A stretch of DNA of 34,411 nt from Symbiodinium natans. Its lineage: Eukaryota > Sar > Dinophyceae > Suessiales > Symbiodiniaceae. Shown in pieces: positions 16,286 to 26,552 of this stretch. The notes under the pieces are model-generated. The model saw nothing but the letters and a program-made list of their open reading frames with translations, had not been told where the DNA came from and searched no databases. How positions within the stretch are numbered: position 1 is the stretch's first letter; the number at the start of each line of letters is the position of its first letter. Position numbers and translations under genes: made by a program. The stretch spans positions 1 through 34,411 of the forward strand of contig CAJNDS010001108.1 of assembly GCA_905221605.1 (NCBI GenBank), in the 5' to 3' direction.

Positions 16286-19200
16286 TTCGGACACCTGTGA
16301 GACCCATGTTCGGACAGGTGGCTTGATGATTGCATTTCTTCAATTGGAAATTGAATTCGTGGACACCAGTGAGACATATGTCTCGAACTCGTGTTCCGGA
16401 CCTCTGTCCCCGTGACACCTGTCGGATCGGTGTTGTTCGTTGAAGTTGTTCAAGCTGTTTAATTTATGGTTCGAGTGTTTGGAGTTATTGAGTTTATGCA
16501 CTCCGGACAGGTGTCGGACCTATGTGAGGACGGGTGCGTCTCTACAGTGGACACCTGTGAGACATATGTGCCGAACCCGTGTCCCGGACGTCTGTCCTTG
16601 TGACAGCTGTTGGACCGGTGTCGACTGTTGAAGTTGAACCTTTACTTTGTGGTTCGAGTGCGTGGAGTTTTTGAGTTTATGCACTCCGGACACCTGTGAG
16701 ACCTATGTTCGGACAGGTGGCTTGATGATGGCATTTCTTCAATTGGAAATTGAACTTGTGGACACCTGTGAGACATGTGTTCCGAACCCGGGTCTCGGAT
16801 CTCTGTCCCTGTGACACCTGTCGGATCGGTGTTGCCCGTTGAAGTTGTTCGATTCATGCTTCTGAGTTTATGGTTCGAGCCTTCGGCGATTTTTGCTTTA
16901 TGCATTCTGGACAGGTGTCAGACCTATGTGCGGACAGGTGTGTTTCCGTTGATTTCATTCTTGAAAGCAGCTTGCTTGATTCTTGCATTTCTTCAATTGA
17001 TGTCTGAAAAAAAAAAGTGGACACCAGTGAGACATATGTGCCGTACCCGTGTCCCGGACCTCTGTCCCTGCGACACCTCTCGGATCGCTGTAGCCCGTTG
17101 AAGTTGTTCGATTTTTTGAGTTTATGGTTCGAGTGCTTGGAATTTTTGAGTTAATGCACTCCGGACACGTGTGAGACCTATGTGAGGAGAGGTGCGTCTC
17201 TGTAGTGGACACCTGTGAGACATATGTGCCGAACCCGTGTCCCGGACGTCTGTCCTTGTGACAGCTGTTGCATCGGCGTCGACCGTTGAAGTTTTTATGT
17301 TTTTGAGTTGAGAGTCGAAGTGCTTGAAGTTTCGGGCTTATGCATTTTGGACAGGTGTGAGACCTATGTGCGGACAGGAGTGTCTCGGTTGATTTCATTC
17401 TTGAAAGCAACTTGCTTGATTATTGCATTTCTTCAATTGGTATTTGAATTAGTGGACACCAGTGAGACATATGTGCCGAACCTGTGTCCTGGACTTCTCT
17501 CCGGACACGTGTGAGACCTATGTGCGGACAGGTGCGTCTTGGTTGATTCCGTTCTTGCAAGCAACCTGCTTGATGATTGCATTTCTTCAATTGGAAAATG
17601 AGTGGACACCAGTGAGACATGTGTCTCGAACCCGCGTCCCGGAATTCTGTCACCGTGACACCTGTCGGGTCGGTGTTGTCCGTTGAAGTTGTTCAACTTT
17701 TGAGGTAAAATTCCTACCATAACGAATTTTGACACCTGTCGGATCGGGGTGCACCGTTAAAGTTGTTGAGTCTTTTAGTTTGTGGTTCAAGTGTTTCCAG
17801 TTTTTTTAGTTTATGCACCCCGGACACGTGTGAGACCTATGTGCGGACAGCTGCGTCTCGGTTGACTTCAGTGTTCAAAGCAACTTGCTTGATCAATGCG
17901 TTTCTTTCAATTGGTAATTGAATTAGTGCACACCAGTGAGACATATGTGCGGTACCCGTGTCCCTGTGACACCTGTCGGATCGGTGTTGCTGCCCGTTGA
18001 AGTTGTTCTGGTTCGAGTGTTTTTGGAGTTATTGAGTTTATGCACTCCGGACACGTGTGAGACCTATGTGCGGACAGGTGCGTCTCTATAGAGGACACCT
18101 GTGAGACATATGTGCCGAACCCGTGTGCCGGACGTCTGTCCTCGTGACAGCTGTCGGATCGGTGTCGACTGTTGAAGCTGTTTATATTTTTTTTAGTTTT
18201 TGGTCGAAGTGCTTGAAGTTTTTGGCTTATGCATTCCGGACAGGTGTGAGACCTATGTTTGGACAGGCGTGTCTCGGTCGATTCCATTTTGAAAGCAACT
18301 TGCTTGATTATCGCATTTCTTCAATTGGTAATCGAATTAGTGGACACCAGTGAGACATATGTGCCGAACCTGTGTCATGGACTTCTTTGCGAACACGTGG
18401 GAAACTTGTGTGCGGACATTTTTTCCTTTCTTGAAAGCAACTTGCTTGATGATTGCATTTCTTCAATTGCAAATTGAGTTAGTGGACACCAGTGAGACAT
18501 ATGTGCCGAACCTGTGTCCTGGACTTCTCTCCGGACACGTGTGAGACCTATGTGCGGACAGGTGCGTCTTGGTTGATTCCATTCTCGAAAGCAACTTGCT
18601 TGATGATTGCATTTCTTCAATTGGAAAATGAGTGGACACCAGTGAGACATATGTCTCGAACCCGTGTCCCGGACTTCTGTCACCGTGACACCTGTCGGAT
18701 CGGTGTAGTCCGTTGAAGTTGTCCAGGCTTCTGAGGTAAAATTCTTACCATAACGAATTTTAACACCTGTCGGATCGGGGTGCACCGTTAAAGTTGTTGA
18801 GTTTTTTAGTTTGTGGTTCAAGTGTTTCCAGTTTTTTGAGTTTATGCACCCCGGACACGTGTGAGACCTATGTGCAGACAGCTGCGTCTCGGTTGACTTC
18901 AGTGTTCAAAGCAACTTGCTTGATCATTGCGTTTCTTTCAATTGGTAATTGAATTAGTGCACACCAGTGAGACATATGTGCGGTACCCGTGTCCCGGACC
19001 TCCGTCCCTGTGACACCTGTCGGATCGGTGTTGCTGCCCGTTGAAGTTGTTCAAGCTTTTGAGCTAATGGTTCGAGTGTTTTTGGAGTTATTGAGTTTAT
19101 GCACTCCGGACACGTGTGAGACCTATGTGCGGACAGGTGCGTTTCTATAGAGGACACCTGTGAGACATATGTGCCGAACCCGTGTGCCGGACGTCTGTCC

Positions 19201-19917
19201 TCGTGACAGCTGTCGGATCGGTGTCGACTGTTGAAGCTGTTTATGTTTTTTGAGTTTTTGGTCGAAGTGCTTGAAGTTTTTGGCTTATGCATTCCGGACA
19301 GGTGTGAGACCTATGTTTGGACGGGCGTGTCTCGGTCGATTCCATTTTGAAAGCAACTTGCTTGATTATCGCATTTCTTCAAGTGGTAATCGAATTAGTG
19401 GACACCAGTGAGACATATGTGCCGAACCTGTGTCATGGACTTCTTTGCGAACACGTGCGAAACTTGTGTGCGGGCATTTTTTCCTTTCTTGAAAGCAACT
19501 TGCTTGATGATTGCATTTCTTCAGTTGCAAATTGAATTAGTGGACACCAGTGAGACATATGTGCGGGACCTGTGTCCTGGACTTCTCTTCGGACACGTGT
19601 GAGACCTATGTGCGGACAGGTGCGTCTTGGTTGATTCCATTCTCGAAAGCAACTTGCTTGATGATTGCATTTCTTCAATTGGAAAATGAGTGGACACCAG
19701 TGAGACATATGTCTCGAACCCGTGTCCCGGACCTCGGTCCCTGTGACACCAGAGGTCGACAGCTGTGAGACATATGTGCCGAACCCGTGTTCCGGACCCT
19801 TTCGTGTGTGACACCTGTCGGATCGGTGTTGACTGTTGAAGGTGTTGGAGTTCATGCATTAAGTGTTTCAAGTTTTTGAGTTTATGACATCCGGACAGGT
19901 GTGAGACCTATGTGCGG
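16286..19917. repeat. GACACCTGTGAGAC satellite, block 2
   Basis: About 3.6 kb of diverged units. Recurrent parts are GTGAGACCTATGTGCGGACA, CTTGAAAGCAACTTGCTTGA (contains AAGCAA-C-TTGCTT), CTTCAATTGGAAATTGAA (7-bp inverted repeat), GAGACATATGTGCCGAACCC and TCGGATCGGTGT followed by TGAAGTTGTT. A roughly 1.05-kb segment is repeated (17.7-18.7 and 18.74-19.7 kb). Short antisense frames are products of the repeat. Confidence 0.9.
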
Positions 19918-20357
19918 GCAAAAGGCAAGAGAAAGTAAAGAGAAAGGAAAGAGACGGTAGAGAGAAAGGAAAGAGAAAGGACAGAGAAAGGAAAGAGGCA
20001 GAAAAGAGACAGGAAAGCGAGAGGAAAGAGAAAGGAAAGAGAAAGGAAGGAGAAAGGAAAGAGAAAGGAAAGAGAAAGGAAAGAGAAAGGAAAGAGAAAA
20101 GAATGATAAAGGAAAGAGAAAGGAAAGAGAACGGAAGGAAAGAGGAAAGAGAAAAGAAAGAGAAAAGACAGTGAAAGGAAAGAGAAAGGAAAGAGAAAGT
20201 AAAGAGAAAGGAAAGATAAAGGAAAGAGAAAAAACAGAGAAAGGAAAGACAAAGGAAAGAGAAAGGAAACAGAAAGGATAGAGAACGGAAAGAGATAGGA
20301 AAGAGAAAGGAAAGAGCAAGGAAAGAGAAAGGAAAGAGATAGGAATGAGAAAGGAAA
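19918..20357. repeat. Polypurine tract (GAGAAAGGAAA)n, copy 1
   Basis: Nearly pure A/G on the plus strand. It starts directly at the satellite motif GTGCGGGCAA. Confidence 0.9.
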
Positions 20358-20404
20358 GAAGTTTTTGAGTTTATGACATCCGGACATGAGACCTATGTGC
20401 GGGC
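20358..20404. repeat. Satellite remnant between purine tracts
   Basis: GTTTTTGAGTTTATGACATC, then CGGACATGAGACC and GTGCGGGCAACAGG. It repeats the junction at 19868-19925 with a small deletion. Confidence 0.8.
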
Positions 20405-20818
20405 AACAGGCAAGAGAAAGGAAAGAGAAAGGAAAAAGACGGTAGAGAGAAAGGAAAGAGAAAGGACATAGAAAGGAAAGAGAAAGGAAAGAGAAAGGAA
20501 AGAGAAAGGAAAGCGAGAAGAAAGAGAAAGGAAAGAGAGAGGAAGGAGAAAGGAAAGAGAGAGGAAAGAGAAAGGAAAGAGAAAGGACAGAGACAAGAAA
20601 TATAAAGGAAAGAGAAAGGAAAGAGAAAGGAAAGAAAAAGGAAAGAGAAAGGCAAGAGAAGAGAAAGTGAAAGGAAAGAGAAAATAAAGAGAAAGGAAAG
20701 AGAAAGGAAAGATACAGGAAAGAGAAAGCAAGGAGACAGGAAAGAGAAAGGAAAGCGAAAGGAAAGAGAAAGGAAAGAGAAAGGAAAGAGAAAGGAAAGA
20801 GAAAGGAAAGAGAAAGGA
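20405..20818. repeat. Polypurine tract, copy 2
   Basis: Same unit as the first tract. Satellite end plus purine tract forms a tandemly duplicated unit of about 0.47 kb. Confidence 0.9.
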
Positions 20819-21070
20819 ATCCAAAGCGTCAGTGGCCAGTAGAGAGGCTTAACACAGTAAACAATTGTTTAGCGCGGTCGATACACTTGAAACCTCCCCC
20901 CCTCCGTGACAAACCGCAACGATCCAGGAAACAGCTAATCGCACAACTCAAGATTGCATGTAGACTTGCATTCACAAGGATGCATTTTCGGACATTTTGC
21001 AAGCGAGATCGTTCCTCTCAGTCGTCCTCCGGCGGGTCGTACATACCAGAAGACCTCGGAATTTGATTTC

Positions 21071-21447
21071 TCAGATATGTTCATGTGGGTATTTACGAGT
21101 TTGAGGTGCTGACACTTCATCGTCGGAGGAGTCGTTGTTGGACGCAGTGGACCTGGAACGTGTAGTCAAGCACACAAAAACAAATAGTGCCTGACACATC
21201 CATCCTTTGAGTTCCTGACTCTGCGAGACGCACGAGGTTCACCTCCTCGTTGGCGTAAGCAGCCACAGTCTCCTTCCAGGAGACTTCCCGCTCCTTGAAG
21301 AGCAGCTTCCAGCGTCCACCTTGGAAGGCAGGCGAAAGTGAGCAAGGAGCAATTCAGAACTCATCGAGTACGAAGCTCCGTGCCTTTTCCCCACAACTCT
21401 TCGACGACCTTCTTCGCAACGTTGTACATGCGTGAGTTGTAGTGCGC
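21071..21447 (-). CDS. Unknown gene D, three-exon segment
   Basis: Exon i is 21384-21447, after AAG|G, reading AHYNSRMYNVAKKVVEELWG and ending at a GC donor. A 64-nt intron follows. Exon ii is 21205-21319 (AAG|G acceptor), with GGRWKLLFKEREVSWKETVA and AAYANEEVNLVRLAESGTQ, ending at a GA donor. A 52-nt intron follows. Exon iii is 21071-21152 (CAG|G acceptor), an acidic serine-rich stretch STASNNDSSDDEVSAPQTRK. Phases are consistent throughout. A later exon may end in SSGMYDPPEDD followed by a stop near 21012. The AKKVVEEL helix and GGRWKLLFKE motif recur in the gene at 26553-27185, so this is a paralogous family. I cannot name it. Confidence 0.55.
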
Positions 21448-21618
21448 CTTATTAAAGGTTCAGTTGGACATGATATATCAAGAACAGTTTTCCCGCACCT
21501 CTACTTGATGCTTGTCTCCGGACAAGAGCATGAAGGTGACCTTCTTAAGCCTTGTGAGAAGTGCCGTTGCAGGACACAGTCTGACAAGCGAAAAGAAAAC
21601 TGAGGTCCCTGCCCTTTT

Positions 21619-21822
21619 TTACTCTTGACGATGCTCTTTGTCATCGCCGTGGAAAAGGAGGCAATTATGCTTCGACACACGCTGTAAGATTCTGCGCTGC
21701 ATGGAGTGTATGCTGGCGTGTGGCACAGTTTTGTCGGCAATATGCCTATTCTGCTTCTGCAAGCAATGAGCGGCAACAGATTTAAGCCGGAAAGTTGCCA
21801 TGTCAGAAACGTCACATGCCAA
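21619..21822 (-). CDS. Possible upstream exon of gene D
   Basis: The minus-strand frame reads MATFRLKSVAAHCLQKQNRH, then SIHSMQRRILQRVSKHNC and LFHGDDKEHRQE before a stop. It looks coding, with cysteine/histidine spacing that could be structural. It lies about 170 bp upstream of gene D exon i. Link to gene D unproven. Confidence 0.35.
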   Translation of the reverse strand: MACDVSDMATFRLKSVAAHCLQKQNRHIADKTVPHASIHSMQRRILQRVSKHNCLLFHGDDKEHRQE

Positions 21823-21923
21823 TGCAAGTGTGCAGCAGCAAGATTGAAGGACAATGAATGTTTAAAGGACCTTCTTTCCCCGCTGACAATTCAGATCCCT
21901 GCGCAGCCCTCCCCACTATTTGT

Positions 21924-22139
21924 TTATGCACGGCGAACGCGGGCAAGCTGTTCGCGGTAGAGCCACAGCATCTGTAGTTCAACCTGGGTCTCGTGCGTTG
22001 TATCATGGCACACAGGCAACACTTGGCAAGCCGATGCACGTGTGCATTGGCGTGCAACAACGTTGCGCTTGATGAGCTGCAACAGGATCGGGCAGAAAGT
22101 AGAGCTCCCGAAGCACTTAAGCCGAACACGCCTGAGCAA
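21924..22139 (-). CDS. Possible coding frame, unknown
   Basis: The minus-strand frame contains PILLQLIKRNVVARQCTRAS, then HDTTHETQVELQMLWLYREQ. It is protein-like and lies upstream of 21619-21822. No family recognised. Confidence 0.3.
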   Translation of the reverse strand: MLRRVRLKCFGSSTFCPILLQLIKRNVVARQCTRASACQVLPVCHDTTHETQVELQMLWLYREQLARVRRA

Positions 22140-22299
22140 GGCAGTTGTAAAAGAGTCTCTGACTCTGCTGCTTTAGACCTGTGCCCGTCACACGCTCTCC
22201 TTGAAAATCACGTCTCCCAGTCGAATGGCAATGCCATCATTGAGCACCCCCTCTTGTCAGTACCACCTTGTGATTATACACTCTGATTGGTACAACGCT

Positions 22300-22464
22300 C
22301 GCGCAAGAAGATGCACCTGCACTCCGATTGGAGGACAGACACAGGTCCGCACGAGTCACTGCAAATCGGGCAGAGAAGAAGCTTCATTTTCGAATCGTCC
22401 GGGGTCGTGCAGTACAAGCAGCGGCGATCCGATTGGACAACAGCCACAGGACAACACGACCACG
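22300..22464. repeat. Two WL-SNR modules upstream of repeat R
   Basis: Two CTCCGATTGGA / ATCCGATTGGAC-type segments. On the minus strand they encode L-S-SNRSAGA and WLLSNRIAAA respectively, matching the 27.7-kb frame FAIVDAPGWLSANRRAAAQ. The second is the left part of repeat R copy 2. Confidence 0.5.
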
Positions 22465-22760
22465 CAGACATCACCTCTTACAGCAGCTTCTCTGCCTCAA
22501 ATGTCTTCCGGGAAGTAGATGACCAATAGTTGCTCTGCAATACACCGTCCTAATTAAAAAATAAATGTTTCAAATCGGGTCCTTTCTAGGAGAAGAGCCC
22601 TGTTAATATAGTAGTGGATACAATAAAAAATGCAGACGAAATGTTTGGAAAGGGTTTTGTTTGGCGAGAAGGCTTCTAGGAGTTTATTAAAATTCATACC
22701 ATAATGAATTTTGACAGGTGTCTGACCGGTGTCGCCCGTTGAAGTTGTTGAAGTTTATGA
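22465..22760. repeat. 300-bp interspersed repeat R, copy 2
   Basis: Shares with copy 1 the variants GGATACAATAAAAAATGCAG and GCTTCTAGGAG. It runs straight into the satellite. Confidence 0.88.
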
Positions 22761-24135
22761 GTTCATGGTTCGGTTTTTGAGTTTATGCGCTGTGGACAGG
22801 TGTGAGACCTATGTGTGGACAGCTGCGTCTTGGTTGATTTCATTCTTGAAAGCAACTTGCTTGATTGTTGCATTTCTTTCAATTGGAAATCGAATTAGTG
22901 CACACCAGTGAGACATATGTGCCGTGCCCGTGTCCCGGATTTCTGTCCCCGTGACACCTCTCGGATCGGTGTTGCCCGTTGAAGTTGTTCAAGCTTTTGA
23001 GTTTATGGTTCGAGCGTTCGGCAATTTCTAGCTTATGCATTCCGGACAGGTGTCGGACCTATGTGAGGACGGGTGCGTCTGTAGAGTGGACACCTGTGAG
23101 ACATATGTGCCGAACCCGTGTCCCGGACGTCTGTCCTTGTGACAGCTGTTGGACCGGTGTCGACTGTTGAAGTTGAACCTTTACTTTATGGTTCGAGTGC
23201 GTGGAGTTTTTGAGTTTATGCACTCCGGACACCTGTGAGACCTATGTTCGGACAGGTGGCTTGATGATTGCATTTCTTCAATGGGAAATTGAATGAGTGG
23301 ACACCTATGAGACATATGTTCCGAACCCGCGTCCCGGACCTCTGTCCCTGTGACACCTGTCGGATCGGTGTTGCCCGTTGAAGTTGTTCAAGCCTTCGAG
23401 TTTATGGTTCGAGTGTTTGGAGTTTTTTTTTTTGCGTTTATGCACTCCGGACACGTGTGAGACCTATGTGAGGACAGGTGCGTCTCTACAGTGGACACCT
23501 GTGAGACATATGTGCCGAACCCGTGTCCCGGACGTCTGTCCTTGTGACAGCTGTTGGACCGGTGTCGACTGTTGAAGTTGAACCTTTACTTTGTGGTTCG
23601 AGTGCGTGGAGTTTTTGAGTTTATGCACTCCGGACACCTGTGAGACCTATGTTCGGACAGGTGGCTTGATGATTGCATTTCTTCAATTGGAAATTGAATG
23701 AGTGGACACCTGTGAGACATATGTGCCGAACCCGTGTCCCGGACCTCTGTCCCTGTGACACCTGTCGGATCGGTGTTGCCCGTTGAAGCTGTTCGATTCA
23801 AGCTTCTGAGTTTATGTTTCGAGGCTTCGGCGATTTTTTATTTATGCATTCCGGACAGGTGCCAGACCTATGTGCTGACAGGTGTGTTTCCGTTGATTTC
23901 ATTCTTGAAAGCAGCTTGCTTGATTCTTGCATTTCTTCAATTGATGTCTGAAAAAAAAAGTGGACACCAGTGAGACATATGTGCCGTACCCATGTGCCGG
24001 ACCTCTGTCCCTGTGATACCTCTCGGATCGCTGTAGCCCGTTGAAGTTGTTCGAGTTTTTGAGTTTATGGTTCGAGTGCTTGGAACTTTTGAGTTTATGC
24101 ACTCCGGACACGTGTGAGACCTATGTGAGGACAGG
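22761..24135. repeat. GACACCTGTGAGAC satellite, block 3
   Basis: About 1.4 kb of the same satellite, ending abruptly at GTGAGGACAGGC followed by unique sequence and the GAGAAA tract. Confidence 0.9.
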
Positions 24136-24176
24136 CAATTCTTTAGGGTCCGATTCCTTGTTATTGTGACGTTTGC

Positions 24177-24177
<1 letters not shown>

Positions 24178-24211
<34 letters not shown>

Positions 24212-25610
24212 GAGATAGAGAGAAAGAGAGAAAGAGAGAAAGAGAGAAAGAGAGAAAGAGAGAAAGAGAGAAAGAGAGAAAAAGAGAGAAAGAGAGAAAG
24301 AGAGAAAGCGAGAAAGGGAGAAAGAGAGAAAGAGAGAAAGAGAGAAAGAGAGAAAAAAGAGAAAGAGAGAAAGAGAGAAAGAGAGAAACAGAGAAACAGA
24401 GAGAGAGAGAGAGCGAGAAACAGAGAAAGAGAGAAAGAGAGAGAGAGAGAGAAAGGGAGAAAGAGAGAAAGAGAAAAAAGAGAGAAAGAGAGAAAGAGAG
24501 AAAGAGAGAAAGAGAGAAAGAGAGAAAGAGAGAAAGAGAGAAAGAGAGAAAGAGAGCAAGAGAGAAAGAGAGAAAGAGAGAAAGAGAGAAAGAGAGAAAG
24601 AGAGAAAGACAGAAAGAGAGAGAGAGCGAGAGAGAGAAAGCGAGAAAGCGAGAAAACGAGAAAGCGAGAAAGAGACAAACAGAGAAAGAGAGAGAGAGAG
24701 AGAGAAAGGGAGAAAGAGAGAAAGAGAGAAAGAGAGAAAGAGAGAAAGAGAGAAAGAGAGAAAGAGAGAAAGAGAGAAAGAGAGAAAGAGAGAAAGAGAG
24801 AAAGAGAGAAAGAGAGAAAGAGAGAAAGAGAGAAAGAGTGAAAGAGAGAAAGAGAGAAAGAGAGAAAGAGAGAAAGAGAGAAAGAGAGAAAGAGAGAAAG
24901 AGAGAAAGAGAGAAAGAGAGAAAGAGAGAAAGAGAGAAAGAGAGAAAGAGAGAAAGAGAGAAAGAGAGAAAGAGAGAAAGAGGGAAAGAGAGAAAGAGAG
25001 AAAGAGAGAAAGAGAGAAAGAGAGAAAGAGAGAAAGAGAGAAAGAGAGAAAGAGAGAAAGAGAGAAAGAGAGAAAGAGAGAAAGAGAGAAAGAGAGAAAG
25101 AGAGAGAGAGAGAGAAAGAGAGAAAGAGAGAAAGAGAGAAAGAGAGAAAGAGAGAAAGGGAGAAAGGGAGAAAGAGAGAAAGAGAGAAGGAGACAAAGAG
25201 AGAAAGAGAGCAAGTGAGAAAGAGACAAAGAGACAAAGATAGAAAGAGATAAAAAGATAGAAAGAGAAAAATGGAGAAACAGAGAAAGAGAGAAATGGGG
25301 AAACAGAGAAAGAGAGAAAGAGAAGAGAAATGGAGAAACAGAAAGAGAAGATACAGACAAGAGAAAGAGAAGAGAAAGAGAAGAGAAAGAGAAGAGAAAG
25401 CGAAGAGAAAGGGAAGAGAAAGAGAAGAGAAAGAGAAAGAGAAAGAGAAAGAGAAAGAGAAAGAGAAAGAGAAGAGAAAGAGGGGAGAAAGGAGAGAGTG
25501 AGGAGAACGAGAAGAGAAAGAGAAAGAGAGGAGACAGGAGAGAGTGAGGAGAAAGAGAGAAAGTGAGGAGAAAGAGAGAAAGAAAAGACAAAGAGAGAAA
25601 GACTCAGAAC
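24178..25610. repeat. (GAGAGAAA)n purine tract, 1.4 kb
   Basis: Very regular GAGAGAAA-type repeat with scattered single-base changes, ending in GAGAAGAGAAA variants. Long frames on both strands (up to 665 codons of Ser/Leu/Phe or Arg/Glu/Lys) are artefacts. Confidence 0.97.
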
Positions 25611-25689
25611 TTCTTGAACCCCCAAAACGAAGCCTGGCAACGTGAATGAAAAAAAAGAGAGGAAACAAAAACTAGGCCGGTGGGGTGAG

Positions 25690-25757
25690 CAGGTGCGGGG
25701 TAGGGTGGGTGTATAGGGGGAGGGGGGGGGGCGAGGGGGTAGGGTAGGCGGGGGGTA
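25690..25757 (+). promoter_or_regulatory. G-rich block, likely G-quadruplex
   Basis: Many G-runs (GGGG, GGG, GGGGG, a run of nine or more G, GGGGGG), broken by one to four bases, lie immediately upstream of a TATA box. Confidence 0.6.
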
Positions 25758-25770
25758 GAGGCTTGGAGCG

Positions 25771-25778
25771 TATAAATA
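25771..25778 (+). promoter_or_regulatory. Putative TATA box for the small ORF
   Basis: TATAAATA lies 49 nt upstream of the ATG at 25827, allowing a start near 25800 and a leader of about 25 nt. Confidence 0.5.
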
Positions 25779-25826
25779 AAAGCCGAATCCAGGCTCGACA
25801 CCGACAGGCAAGTGCCACGGGGAAAG

Positions 25827-25982
25827 ATGAAAAGGACTTTGAGAAGAGAGTCCAAAGTGCTTGCAGTCGCTGAACTGGAAGCGACTGGAACTAGTGCTTT
25901 GGTTGAGATTGCTGCAAGTTGCTGCAAGCAACACTTGGTGCTGGAACGCACGTTCTGGGCTTCTCGAAAATTTTGTGGTTAG
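25827..25982 (+). CDS. Small plus-strand ORF (51 aa), unknown
   Basis: ATG in the context GGGGAAAGATGA opens a 51-residue frame: MKRTLRRESKVLAVAELEA, then GTSALVEIAASCCKQH, then LERTFWASRKFCG, stop TAG at 25980-25982. Basic N-terminus, a helix-prone middle and three cysteines; no clear signal peptide or transmembrane segment. It is the only well-placed plus-strand ORF, with a TATA box and a G-rich block upstream. The stop falls in the first unit of a downstream pyrimidine-rich repeat. GGTTAG there could instead be a GT donor, making this exon 1 of a longer gene. Confidence 0.4.
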   Translation: MKRTLRRESKVLAVAELEATGTSALVEIAASCCKQHLVLERTFWASRKFCG

Positions 25983-26130
25983 ACCTCCTTGCTTTTCTTG
26001 AACGTTGGGACCCCCGTTGTTTTCTTCGACTTTTCTGGTTAGACCTTTCTTTTGTTTCTGGTTTCTTAAGCCTTGGTTTATTCAACTTTTGTGGTTAGAC
26101 CTCCTTGCTTTCTTCGACTTTTGCGGTTAA
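25966..26130. repeat. TTTTGTGGTTAGACC short tandem repeat
   Basis: Four imperfect units containing CTTTTGTGGTTAGACC, then TCCTTGCTTTCTTCGA, with irregular spacing. Pyrimidine-rich on the plus strand. Confidence 0.65.
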
Positions 26131-26283
26131 ACCCATCCCTTCAATGAGGATCGGGCACGTCAATACTCGAGTCAACTGCGAATACGATTGCTAGCCTTTC
26201 TGTGGTCAAGTTCGGAGTGGCCAGTAGCAAACGTGAAAGACAAAAATCACAGACATCTTGTTGGCTCACTTTTGCGCGTGGCG

Positions 26284-26378
26284 ACGCTCAGAGCTTAACG
26301 GGCTTGGCCATGGGCGTTGGAAGTAGCTCTGACTACTACTGCTTTCGAGCGGAAGCCCCCATAGCTGTTCCCGACCCG
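26284..26378 (-). ncRNA. Structured RNA element, copy 8 (most diverged)
   Basis: P1b is CGGG with CCCG (GGGG/CCCC elsewhere). P2 is CCATGGG (26308-26314) with CCCATAG (26358-26364): six of seven pair, although five of the seven pairs differ from copy 2. P3 is GAAGTAG (26320-26326) with CTACTAC (26333-26339): six of seven pair, with C-G changed to T-A on both sides. P1 is not clear. This copy gives the strongest covariation evidence. Confidence 0.7.
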
Positions 26379-26552
26379 CAACACGCAGAGTATGTGCACT
26401 GTCGATGGATGATCTTCGGGCAGGTTACGAGGTTAAAAGGGACTGGTTGATTAGGGGTATCGTTGTTGGTGCCGAGTAAGAGCTTCTTAGGCTTATAGAG
26501 TTCACGAAGTTGCGTCTCCTTCTTTCCCAGTTCCGCGCACGCTTGCAGCGGT

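Noticed and set aside
15513-19917. CRISPR-like array
   Set aside because: Repeats are long, diverged and contiguous; there are no constant short repeats with unique spacers, and the context is eukaryotic.
22274-22474. 66-codon minus-strand frame with LQSEC and VQSDRR repeats
   Set aside because: It is the off-frame reading of two WL-SNR modules; the alternative frame aligns better between copies.
23937-25934. A 665-codon minus-strand frame, and other long frames across 24.1-25.7 kb
   Set aside because: It consists of Ser/Leu/Phe repeats from the purine tract; every frame on both strands is open, as expected for a repeat without stop triplets.
25604-25951. Minus-strand frames over the G-rich block and small ORF
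   Set aside because: Proline-rich from the C-runs; antisense to a better-placed ORF with an ATG and TATA box.
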